A DNA stretch of 35,026 nucleotides from JANQTF01 sp036835375. GTDB lineage: Bacteria > Bacteroidota > Bacteroidia > J057. Each line of letters starts with the position of its first letter. Within the stretch, counting starts at the first letter, position 1. This document shows, piece after piece, positions 7,487 through 14,403 of this stretch. The translations under genes were made by a program, and so were the position numbers. The notes under the pieces were generated by a model. It did not search any database and was not told where the DNA came from. It saw only the letters and a list, made by a program, of their open reading frames with translations. The stretch lies in NCBI GenBank assembly GCA_036835375.1, contig DAITMB010000047.1:1-35026 (forward strand). The letters are read 5' to 3'.

Positions 7487-8806
7487 ATGCCTGATCGCTT
7501 GCCCTTCAGGCTACGGCCCCCCGGCCGAGCCACCTACCTGTACCTGCTGCTGGGCTTGCTCTGGCTGAAGCCCGCGACATTGGACGCCCAAAACGTGTTC
7601 AACGGCGACCTGACCTTGGCTAATCAGGTTCAAGTGGACAGCTTCTCCTACACCGAGGTTACTGGGTACCTTGACATAAGCAATACTACCATCACCAACC
7701 TCAATGGCCTGTCCAGCCTCACTTCGGTGGGGGGGAGTGTGCTTATAGAAGGCAATGATTCGCTGAGCAACCTTGATGGCCTGTCCAGCCTCACTTCGGT
7801 GGGGGGGAGTGTGCTTATAGAAGGCAATGATTCGCTGAGCAACCTTGATGGCCTGTCCAGCCTCACTTCGGTGGGGGGAGATGTGGAGATGCAGTACAAT
7901 CTTTCGCTGAGCAATCTCAATGGCCTGTCCAGCCTCACTTCGGTGGGGGGAGATGTGATTATTGATAAGAATTTTTTGCTGAGCAACCTCAATGGTCTGT
8001 CCAGCCTCACTTCGGTGGGGGGAGATGTGTTTATCTATGGCAATTCTTCGCTGAGCAATCTCAATGGCCTGTCCAGCCTCACTTCGGTGGGGGGAAGTGT
8101 GCTTATGCTGTACAATGATTTCCTGAGCAACCTTGATGGCCTGTCCAGCCTCACTTCGGTGGGGGGAGATGTGGAGATTCATTACAATTTTTCGCTGAGC
8201 AACCTTGATGGCCTGTCCAGCCTCACTTTGGTGTGGGGAACTTTGTATATCGTTGGCAATGTTTCGCTGAGCAACCTCGATGGCCTCTCTAGCCTCACTT
8301 CGGTGTGGGGAGGTTTGATTATCGGATTTAATGATTCGCTGAGCACCCTCGATGGCCTGTCCAGCCTCACTTCGGTGGAGAGAGGTGTGCAGATCGTTTC
8401 CAATCCGGTACTAAGCGATTTCTGCGGGCTGTATCCCCTGCTCGACGGAGGAGGCCTGGCGGGAGCTTATAATGTATCAGATAACGCCTCGAATCCTACC
8501 CAAGCTCAGATCATCAGTGGCGGTCCCTGCGGGTTTGTGAATATCCATACCAGCACAGACACACGGTACAAAGTGCATCCCAACCCGGCCCGCGAGTGGC
8601 TGACGGTGACCGTACCCGCCGCGCTGGGGACGGCCCAGGTGTTGACACTGACCGACCTGAGTGGTCGGGTCCTGCTGAGCGAGACGTTGGCTGCTACTCA
8701 ATCGCAGGCACGCCTCTCGCTGAGCGGCCTGCCCGATGGCCTGTACCTGCTGCGCGTGGCAGATGAGGCGGGCTTGGTGACGGTGAGTAAGGTGATCAAG
8801 GAGTAG
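7487..8806 (+). CDS. Secreted L-domain/leucine-rich repeat protein with T9SS sorting domain
   Basis: From the ATG at 7487 the protein has 439 residues; an in-frame ATG at 7463 would add eight. A signal peptide (YLYLLLGLLWLKPATLDAQ) precedes a short beta-prone lead-in. Ten tandem 24-residue repeats follow, of the form NLDGLSSLTSVGGxVxIxxN, then xSLS. They resemble receptor L-domain or LRR-like solenoids of Bacteroidota surface proteins. A cap (DFCGLYPLL) follows. The last 75 or so residues are a T9SS type A sorting domain (HPNPAREWLTV, LTDLSGRVLL, LPDGLYLLRV, terminal VIKE). The protein should be exported and attached to the cell surface, perhaps for binding or adhesion. A terminator-like hairpin follows at 8841. 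A spurious reverse-strand frame arises from the repeats. Confidence 0.85.
   Translation: MPDRLPFRLRPPGRATYLYLLLGLLWLKPATLDAQNVFNGDLTLANQVQVDSFSYTEVTGYLDISNTTITNLNGLSSLTSVGGSVLIEGNDSLSNLDGLSSLTSVGGSVLIEGNDSLSNLDGLSSLTSVGGDVEMQYNLSLSNLNGLSSLTSVGGDVIIDKNFLLSNLNGLSSLTSVGGDVFIYGNSSLSNLNGLSSLTSVGGSVLMLYNDFLSNLDGLSSLTSVGGDVEIHYNFSLSNLDGLSSLTLVWGTLYIVGNVSLSNLDGLSSLTSVWGGLIIGFNDSLSTLDGLSSLTSVERGVQIVSNPVLSDFCGLYPLLDGGGLAGAYNVSDNASNPTQAQIISGGPCGFVNIHTSTDTRYKVHPNPAREWLTVTVPAALGTAQVLTLTDLSGRVLLSETLAATQSQARLSLSGLPDGLYLLRVADEAGLVTVSKVIKE
7697..8416 (+). repeat. Ten tandem 72-bp coding repeats
   Basis: The ten units are exactly 72 bp each and in frame. Each unit has a nearly invariant first part encoding NL(N/D)GLSSLTSVGG and a variable second part of about nine codons before a conserved LS. 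Units 1 and 2 are almost identical in both parts, which implies a recent duplication. Units 8-10 drift in the first part (TLVWG, TSVWG, TSVERG). Confidence 0.95.
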
Positions 8807-8840
8807 CCTGGCCCTGCACCCAATGACCTGATCTGTATCC

Positions 8841-8870
8841 AAGCCCTCCCGCCCTGCGGGGGGGCTTGTT
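8841..8870 (+). terminator. Rho-independent terminator-like hairpin
   Basis: The arms AAGCCCTCCCGC and GCGGGGGGGCTT pair over 12 bases with one G-T wobble around a CCT loop, followed by GTTTG. It sits 34 bases after the stop of the repeat protein. The T-tract is weak. Confidence 0.6.
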
Positions 8871-9061
8871 TGCTGTTCAGGCTGCCTGCCTGAGGCTACT
8901 GCGGGTCACATCGCTCCGCGCTGCGGTGGTGCGTTTATGTCAGTTTCGAGGGGGCCTCTCCACACTTCCGTACAAAAAACATATCTCTAGTTGCAAGCAA
9001 CCTACTTTCCTGTTGCAAAAAACTGTAAAGTGGTATTGTAGCGATTAACTAACTCGAACAT

Positions 9062-9172
9062 ATGGTTGCTTACGATAAAGATGGTCAAACCACACATGAA
9101 AGCAAACGGTTAGATCACCTGGGTCTTGTCGCGGGGATGTATAAAGTGAGGTGGTCCCCATTTCCTGTGTAA
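9062..9172 (+). pseudogene. IS1634-type (DUF4277) transposase N-terminal stub 1
   Basis: A 36-codon frame contains ESKRLDHLGLVAGM, the opening pattern of IS1634-family transposases (DUF4277 domain). It then runs into unrelated sequence and stops. Only the first 30 or so residues of the family survive. The same block reappears in a different stub at 10822. Confidence 0.7.
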
Positions 9173-9216
9173 TGAATGGGGACAAGCTCAGCTAACAGTC
9201 AGAAAGGACGATATTA

Positions 9217-9257
9217 CTGTCATTCATTTCACGATCTGCAAAAGTTTATATAATTTC
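9217..9257. repeat. 40-bp repeat, copy B, upstream of the 9301 gene
   Basis: This matches 6462-6501 and begins CTGTCATTCATTTCACGATC. It ends in TATATAATTTCG, where TAATTTCG is one mismatch from the Bacteroidota -7 pattern TAnnTTTG. It may therefore now serve as part of the promoter for the gene starting at 9301. The repeat is seen directly; the promoter role is inferred. Confidence 0.55.
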
Positions 9258-9300
9258 GACTTACTACTTATCTCTTGCTCACGCAAACATTCTTCAAGAT

Positions 9301-10755
9301 ATGAAAATAACCTGTATTCCCATTATTTTGGTACTCAACTGTTTGGTGCCTTCGTCTTTTCTCGCGGCGCAAAACCTGGAGTTGGAGTGGTTTCCCAAAC
9401 AGAAAAAAGGCGGTTTCAGTTATTCGACCACCTACTTGCAGGGGGCTGGGGAACAGATCTATGCATTTTATGAAACGACGTCTGGATTAGGGCCGCATAA
9501 TCATTCTGTTGCGCGGCTAAATGGGAAGCTGCAGACCGAAGCCACCGAATCTCTGAATAAGGACGATGCTGGTCCGTATTCGAGAGTGATGTCCGTGTCT
9601 GTCGGGGAAGGATTTCTGGTGGCGTTTGCTTACCACTACGATGACAATCGTCAGGAAGCGATATTCAGCAGATCGATCCTGAGTACGGAGACGCTGAAGC
9701 CGATACAGCCATTTCAATCAGTCAAGATTGTCGGGGAGGTGGACTGGAACAGCCACGAACCATCCATGTACCCCGTGGTTTGGAGTCTTTCTCCTAATGG
9801 CGAGATGATGGTTGTCAGAGCTTTCCGGGACCAAGCATCTGGAAATCCGGAATCCATTTGGTTTGTGATGAACATGGAGGGGGAGATATTGATGGAGGAA
9901 GAATTGACCAAAACACAATTCAGGGGGCAATTCCATCTGTCAAATTCCGGGATCCTGCATTCCGTCGGGTCAGATGGGGTGGAAGAGCCATCCAGGGTTT
10001 ATTCCCAGAATATTCATACGGGTGAATCCCATCAGTTGACGGCCCTGCCAGAAACAGAATCCCTGTATCGCATCCAGGAAGACCAGCATCAGCGGCCATA
10101 TTATTTGTCTTTTCAAGAGAATGATAAGGGGCTTGATCTGGTTCTCTTCGCCCCTGGAGTCATGGAGGCACCCTTGGTTGCCTACATTCCGGAAGATCAG
10201 CTGGACCTGATGGCTTCTAAAAAAGAACGAAAAAGCGGGTTGTGGCCGAAGATTGAACAAGTGGTTCTCGATATCTATCAAACAAATAATGGCTCTTACA
10301 TCGTCACCACTGAATACCGGAGTCGTGACATTGTCTCGAATATGTTCATAGGCAAAAACATTGTTTCTATCTGTTTGGATCAGTCCGGTTCCGTCCAGTG
10401 GATTCGTTGTATTCCCAAGGCTCAGGAAGAATACCGTGCGGACAATATTTCAGCACTGGTATTTCATTCGGAGGAAGGGATTCATCTTCTGTATAACGAA
10501 GGGAGTAAAAACCTGACGCTCAGCCCGGGTGACAAGCCCAAAGGCTTTGGGAACGCCGGGTCCGGAGATGACATCATCGCTTTGGCCACAATCACCGAAG
10601 AAGGAAAGTTGACCCGCGAAGTCTTCTATGATCTGGCAAAGGACAAGATGTGGCTCAATGTAGCAGATTCCGGGCTCGTTTCTGACGATCTGCTCATTCT
10701 CAGACTGACCATGAGGCAAAATGAGATCCTCGGAAAATTGCGAATCCTGAACTAA
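9301..10755 (+). CDS. Secreted protein of unknown function, possible beta-propeller
   Basis: The 484-residue protein has a clear signal peptide (IPIILVLNCLVPSSFLAAQ, 1-24). I do not recognise the mature part. It has recurring beta-strand-rich segments with the style of a WD/Kelch-like or NHL-like propeller: VARLNGKL, EGFLVAFAYHYDD, YPVVWSLSPNGEMMVV, IYQTNNGSYIVTTEYRS, ICLDQSGSVQWIRCIPK and ALVFHSEEGIHLLYNEG. No C-terminal T9SS domain is visible; it ends LGKLRILN. It may remain periplasmic or be a peripheral outer-membrane protein. A 16-base inverted repeat follows the stop. It is flanked on both sides by IS1634-type transposase stubs, so it may have moved with or been trapped between elements. 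Confidence 0.7.
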   Translation: MKITCIPIILVLNCLVPSSFLAAQNLELEWFPKQKKGGFSYSTTYLQGAGEQIYAFYETTSGLGPHNHSVARLNGKLQTEATESLNKDDAGPYSRVMSVSVGEGFLVAFAYHYDDNRQEAIFSRSILSTETLKPIQPFQSVKIVGEVDWNSHEPSMYPVVWSLSPNGEMMVVRAFRDQASGNPESIWFVMNMEGEILMEEELTKTQFRGQFHLSNSGILHSVGSDGVEEPSRVYSQNIHTGESHQLTALPETESLYRIQEDQHQRPYYLSFQENDKGLDLVLFAPGVMEAPLVAYIPEDQLDLMASKKERKSGLWPKIEQVVLDIYQTNNGSYIVTTEYRSRDIVSNMFIGKNIVSICLDQSGSVQWIRCIPKAQEEYRADNISALVFHSEEGIHLLYNEGSKNLTLSPGDKPKGFGNAGSGDDIIALATITEEGKLTREVFYDLAKDKMWLNVADSGLVSDDLLILRLTMRQNEILGKLRILN

Positions 10756-10778
10756 AATATTTATCTGTCATTCCCCAA

Positions 10779-10812
10779 CTATCCCAAAGAAATAAATATT
10801 TTTTTGGGATAG
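10779..10812 (+). terminator. 16-base inverted repeat after the 9301 gene
   Basis: The arms are CTATCCCAAAGAAATA (10779-10794) and TATTTTTTTGGGATAG (10797-10812). They pair over all 16 positions with one G-T wobble and a two-base centre. It begins 23 bases after the stop codon, which fits a terminator, but there is no T-tract after the second arm on the + strand. A mobile-element end or an mRNA-stabilising hairpin are alternatives. Confidence 0.5.
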
Positions 10813-10821
10813 AAATCGGCA

Positions 10822-11034
10822 ATGGACACGATGTGCGAAAGCAAATCACTGGACCATTTGGGGTTGGAGGCGGGCATGTTTGATAGTCTCGCGATTGGAT
10901 CTACGATCGATCGATTGAACAGGACGAAAAAATGCGACATCCGACATTCCCCCTTCAACCCAAAGATTGAGAATATTTTTGGAAAGCGATTTCAAGGAGG
11001 CCGATTACTTCGAGGTGTACATCTTATAAGCTGA
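10822..11034 (+). pseudogene. IS1634-type (DUF4277) transposase N-terminal stub 2
   Basis: The frame opens MDTMCESKSLDHLGLEAGMFDSLAIG, then STIDRL, which is the IS1634/DUF4277 amino-terminal pattern. It loses resemblance after about 40 residues and stops at 11034. The ESKxLDHLGLxAGM block is shared with the stub at 9062, but the flanks differ. The stub cannot encode a transposase. Confidence 0.65.
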
Positions 11035-11040
11035 TAACCA

Positions 11041-11190
11041 ACGGTTTCCCTGCTTGAACTCGCTATAACTGGACCAAGTGATTTGGGTGAAAATGAGAGG
11101 GCGATGCTGGATGAGCGGTTTTTGGAGTATCATCCTGATAATGTCATCGACTGTGCGGTGTTTCGTGCTCAGCTGAATCAGCAAGAATGA
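11041..11190 (+). pseudogene. Addiction-module antitoxin (TIGR02574-like) C-terminal remnant
   Basis: An in-frame stretch without a start codon (preceded by TAA at 11038) encodes VSLLELAI followed by LGENERAMLDERFLEYHPDN, then VIDCAVFRAQLNQ. This resembles the C-terminal half of small addiction-module antitoxins, which typically read LtxeqkaeLdxRLxxyexNPdxvIpWexvkaxL. The expected tryptophan is a cysteine here. No RelE/ParE toxin frame follows. It is short, so the match is suggestive only. Confidence 0.4.
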
Positions 11191-11850
11191 GTGTCCCCTG
11201 ACGATGCAGCCTGCTGCCGGAGAAGATATTTAGATTTTGTTTGAATAGATCAGCAGCATGTTATCAAACATACGAAGACCAGCAAACTTACTGGATCTTT
11301 CAAAAACCCCACGTCATCGTGCAATCGATGGGCTTTCATTCATTTCGCCTTCATCCATATCATTGAATAGATACAAGCTGAGTTGATTTGAGCATGGTCT
11401 TAATCAACTTGTGTCAGTAGTATTTCTCCATCTAGTAGATCAGCCATATTCATGTTGCAGCCACCAATTGATTCTCTGGATAGATGTTCCCTGTAAAATC
11501 ACCTCTCTTGATGAGGCAACTCATCGCTGGGAGCAGAGATTTGTAAGAATCTTAGGGTGGTGAAAAGTCTTTGGAAGGGGGTGCTGGCTGATGGCGCGAG
11601 ATTCGCCGCAAGCAGCAACAGGATGGTTGGGTGTTCTTTGTCAACATGTGTTTTCGCGGTGGTGATCGTTGCTAAAAGCAGCTTGGTGGGTGTAAAGGGA
11701 CTCAAAAAACATATTGACGATCAGGTGCTTGGCTCTTTCTGTAGCATCGGTGTATCCTGCTCAAGGGATTTAGTTTCCGTTATTTATCGATCAAAAGACC
11801 AATATTTACATTACACCAACGACCTTTCCTTCACGCTCAACATTCGCCCC
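11191..11850. other. Gene-poor stretch upstream of the signalling cluster
   Basis: There are 660 bases between the antitoxin remnant and the universal stress protein. An open frame runs in from 11557, continuous with the downstream gene, but the part before 11851 shows no family resemblance. I see no RNA gene or strong hairpin. The promoter of the 11851-17132 block should lie at its 3' end. Confidence 0.5.
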
Positions 11851-12687
11851 ATGAACAAAATCTTAGTTCCCATCGATTTTTCCCCTGCGGCAACCAATGC
11901 CTTGGCTTATGCCTTGCGCCTCGCTGCACCGAACCACGCCGAGGTGGTGGCCCTGCATGCCTACCTCCCCGCAGTGCCGGAAGCTTACCTCATCACGACC
12001 ATCCAGCAGGGGCTGGAGGACGACATTCAGCAGTTTGCCCAGGAAGCTTTTGATCGAATGTGTGAGAAGTTTGAACCTGAGCTTTTGAAGGAAGTACAAC
12101 TCTCCTTTCGACTGGAAATGGGATCAGCTACCGACACCATCCGCCGGGTCGCCAAGGAGTGGCAGCCAGACCTGGTGGTGATGGGCATGAGAAGCGGGAG
12201 CCCATTGGCCAAAAAAATCTTTGGTAGCACGACATCTGGTGTTATGCAGCGGCTGACTTCGCCGATGATGGTTGTCCCTGCGGAGGTGAGTTTTCGTCCG
12301 ATCCTTCATATATTATTTGCCTCAGATCTCCAAAACGATGATATTGAACTGGCCCATGATCTATTGAAGTTCGCGGAGCGTTGGAGCGGGAAGCTGAGCT
12401 GTGTCCATGTGCTGGGCGAACAAGACTTCGAAGAAGACCTTCAGTTCCAATACCTCCGCAATCAGCTCCAGGAGGAATTGCCTGAGGTGACCATGTCCGT
12501 TCTTTCTCAAGGGGATGTCGTGGACACGATATTACATCACGCGGAGTTGCGCAAGGCAGACCTCATCGTGATGAGAACCCACGTTCGGGGCTTTTGGGGA
12601 AGTTGGCTCAATGCCAGCCACAGCAAAGATTTGGCTCGCAAAACGCCCCTGCCGCTCCTGATCTATCCGATGGTGGAAGAAGCCTGA
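11851..12687 (+). CDS. Tandem universal stress protein (two UspA domains)
   Basis: From the ATG at 11851 the product has 278 residues. The start is fixed by MNKILVPIDFSPAATNALAYALRLA, the canonical UspA opening; the open frame reaches back to 11557 without resemblance. Domain 1 (about 1-145) ends in GMRSGSPLAKKIFGS, a variant of the ATP-binding G-x2-G-x9-G(S/T) motif with S at the second glycine, then VMQRLTSPMMVVP. Domain 2 (about 150-278) starts ILFASDLQND and ends LARKTPLPLLIYP; its nucleotide motif is degenerate. Such tandem proteins are commonly induced under low oxygen, starvation or redox stress. It lies 84 bases upstream of the PAS kinase on the same strand and may be its co-transcribed partner or target. 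Confidence 0.92.
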   Translation: MNKILVPIDFSPAATNALAYALRLAAPNHAEVVALHAYLPAVPEAYLITTIQQGLEDDIQQFAQEAFDRMCEKFEPELLKEVQLSFRLEMGSATDTIRRVAKEWQPDLVVMGMRSGSPLAKKIFGSTTSGVMQRLTSPMMVVPAEVSFRPILHILFASDLQNDDIELAHDLLKFAERWSGKLSCVHVLGEQDFEEDLQFQYLRNQLQEELPEVTMSVLSQGDVVDTILHHAELRKADLIVMRTHVRGFWGSWLNASHSKDLARKTPLPLLIYPMVEEA

Positions 12688-12771
12688 GGCAGCACGACTT
12701 TTTTTGATCATCCCCTCCAGCGAGCCGCTGAGCAACTGCCATCATTGTGATCTTGACTTTGTTTTCTCTAC

Positions 12772-13929
12772 ATGAATTTCTCAGAACAAGCCTCCCGTCT
12801 CCAAGCGATCATTGACACAGCGATTGATGGCATCATTATCATTAATGATCGCGGAATCGTGGACACGATCAACCCCGCAGCGGCCAAGCTCTTCGGATAT
12901 GAGCCGGAGGAGGTGCTGAAGCAAAATGTAAGCATGTTGATGACGTCGCTTGACCAGACACATCACGACCAGTACATCACCCGGTATCTGCGCACGGGCG
13001 AAGCCAAGATCATCGGAATCGGTCGGGAGGTGGTCGGGAAGAAAAAAGATGGGAGCACCTTCCCTTTTCGTCTGGCCATCAGCGAAGTGCGTGTGGAGGG
13101 AGAACACCGTATTTTTACGGGAATCATCCATGATCTCACGGCGCAGAAGCTCGCGGAGAAGCAATTGATTCGGTATGCAGCCGAGTTGGAGCGGAGCAAT
13201 CGCGAACTCGAAGACTTTGCCTATGTCTCCTCTCACGACTTGCAGGAGCCGCTGCGAAAGATTCGGGCCTTTGGAAGCAGGATCGAAGAAAAGGACATGG
13301 AAAACCTGAGTGAAAAGGGGCAAGATTACCTTCGGCGAATGCTCTCTGCCTCTGCCAGAATGCAAAAGTTGATCAATGACTTGCTCAGTTTTTCGCGGGT
13401 CTCGACCAAGAATAAAGCATTTGTGCAGGTAGATCTGAATCAAATCCTTTGGGAGGTCCTTTCCGACCTAGAAATTGTGATTCAGGAGTCGGGTGCCAAG
13501 GTAGAATTTTCGGACCTGCCTGTCATTGAGGCCGACGCTACCCAAATGCGCCAGTTGTTCCAGAACTTGATCAGCAACGCCATCAAATTTCGGCGGGAGG
13601 AGCCACCCCATATTCAGATTTATTGGGAAGAAGCGCCCTCGAAACTCGCCAACGAGGGAAGTAATTCACAGCGAATCAGTCTTTTTGTCCAAGACAATGG
13701 AATTGGTTTCGAAGAGAAGTTCATAGATCGTATATTTCACATATTCCAGCGGCTTGACGGTCAAAAATTTGAAGGATCTGGGATCGGGCTGGCGATCTGT
13801 CGTCGAATAGCTGGAAAGCATGGCGGTGACATCACGGCCAGGAGCGAACCCGGGCGAGGCTCCACGTTTCAAGTGACCCTCGCACGAACACACCCCGAAT
13901 CACCTGTATTTTCTCCTTCCAATCCTTGA
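12772..13929 (+). CDS. PAS sensor histidine kinase with FixL-type heme-PAS signature
   Basis: The protein has 385 residues and no membrane segment. PAS (about 8-125) carries INPAAAKLFGYEPEEVLKQN, then HDQYITRY (65-72), IIGIGR (80-85), KKDGSTFPF and FTGIIHDLT. These are the same blocks in the same order as in rhizobial FixL. H65 aligns with the FixL proximal heme ligand (H200 in B. japonicum) and R85 with the distal arginine (R220). HisKA has SSHDLQEPLRKI with phosphoacceptor H155. HATPase_c has the N box (FQNLISNAIKF), G1 (DNGIGF), F box (IFHIFQRL) and G2 (GSGIGLAICRR). It is predicted to be a soluble kinase switched by O2, CO or NO binding. Heme binding is inference from residues. The response regulator starts 12 bases after the stop. 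Confidence 0.9.
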   Translation: MNFSEQASRLQAIIDTAIDGIIIINDRGIVDTINPAAAKLFGYEPEEVLKQNVSMLMTSLDQTHHDQYITRYLRTGEAKIIGIGREVVGKKKDGSTFPFRLAISEVRVEGEHRIFTGIIHDLTAQKLAEKQLIRYAAELERSNRELEDFAYVSSHDLQEPLRKIRAFGSRIEEKDMENLSEKGQDYLRRMLSASARMQKLINDLLSFSRVSTKNKAFVQVDLNQILWEVLSDLEIVIQESGAKVEFSDLPVIEADATQMRQLFQNLISNAIKFRREEPPHIQIYWEEAPSKLANEGSNSQRISLFVQDNGIGFEEKFIDRIFHIFQRLDGQKFEGSGIGLAICRRIAGKHGGDITARSEPGRGSTFQVTLARTHPESPVFSPSNP

Positions 13930-13941
13930 CGAACCTAAGCC

Positions 13942-14403
13942 ATGATCCAGATCACCAATTTGATCAATACCATATTGATCGCCGAAGACGACCCCGAAGA
14001 TCGCCTCCTCACACAAGAAGCCATGGATGAGGCGACCCTGGACCAGCGTGTGCAATTCGTAGAAGATGGCGAGCAACTCCTCGCCTATCTTCGCCGAGAA
14101 GGAATCTATTGCGATTCTGAGCAATTTCCAGCTCCAGGAATCATTCTTCTGGACCTCAACATGCCGCGATTAGATGGCAGGCAGGCACTCAAGGAGATAA
14201 AATCTGACCCTGAACTTCGAAACATTCCGGTGGTGGTTCTCTCGACCTCCTGCAACGAAGAAGATATTCGCCGCACGTATGCCCTCGGAGTGAATTCATT
14301 CATCACCAAGCCATCTAATTTTGCGGAGCTGGTGCAGATCATGAAGACCATCCGCTCCTACTGGTTTCATGTGGTATCACTTCCAGAGGGTGCGGAGAAA
14401 TGA
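13942..14403 (+). CDS. Single-domain response regulator (Rcp1/CheY-like)
   Basis: The protein has 153 residues and consists of a receiver domain only. Acidic pocket residues are E15, D16 and D17 (AEDDPED). The phosphoacceptor is D71 in ILLDLNMPRLDG, and the conserved switch/lysine region is VLSTS and K123 in ITKP. The sequence around VQFVEDGEQLLAYLRREG is typical of Rcp1-type regulators that pair with phytochrome- or PAS-linked kinases. With no output domain, it is likely a phosphate shuttle or protein-interaction switch. It is co-transcribed with the kinase upstream (12-base spacing) and overlaps the next start by four bases (ATGA), so the three gene products are probably made together. Confidence 0.93.
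   Translation: MIQITNLINTILIAEDDPEDRLLTQEAMDEATLDQRVQFVEDGEQLLAYLRREGIYCDSEQFPAPGIILLDLNMPRLDGRQALKEIKSDPELRNIPVVVLSTSCNEEDIRRTYALGVNSFITKPSNFAELVQIMKTIRSYWFHVVSLPEGAEK

Noticed and set aside
7511..8182. Minus-strand frame with repeated HISPHRSEAGQAIE units
   Set aside because: It is the reverse complement of the 72-bp coding repeats of the T9SS protein; the repetition comes from the sense strand.
7697..8416. Possible CRISPR-like array because of regular repeats and variable spacers
   Set aside because: Unit length is exactly 24 codons in frame, the spacers code for matching beta-strand residues, and the array is inside a signal-peptide/T9SS protein.
11557..11850. 98-residue N-terminal extension of the universal stress protein
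   Set aside because: The UspA fold starts at MNKILVPIDFS (11851); the upstream part has no family likeness.
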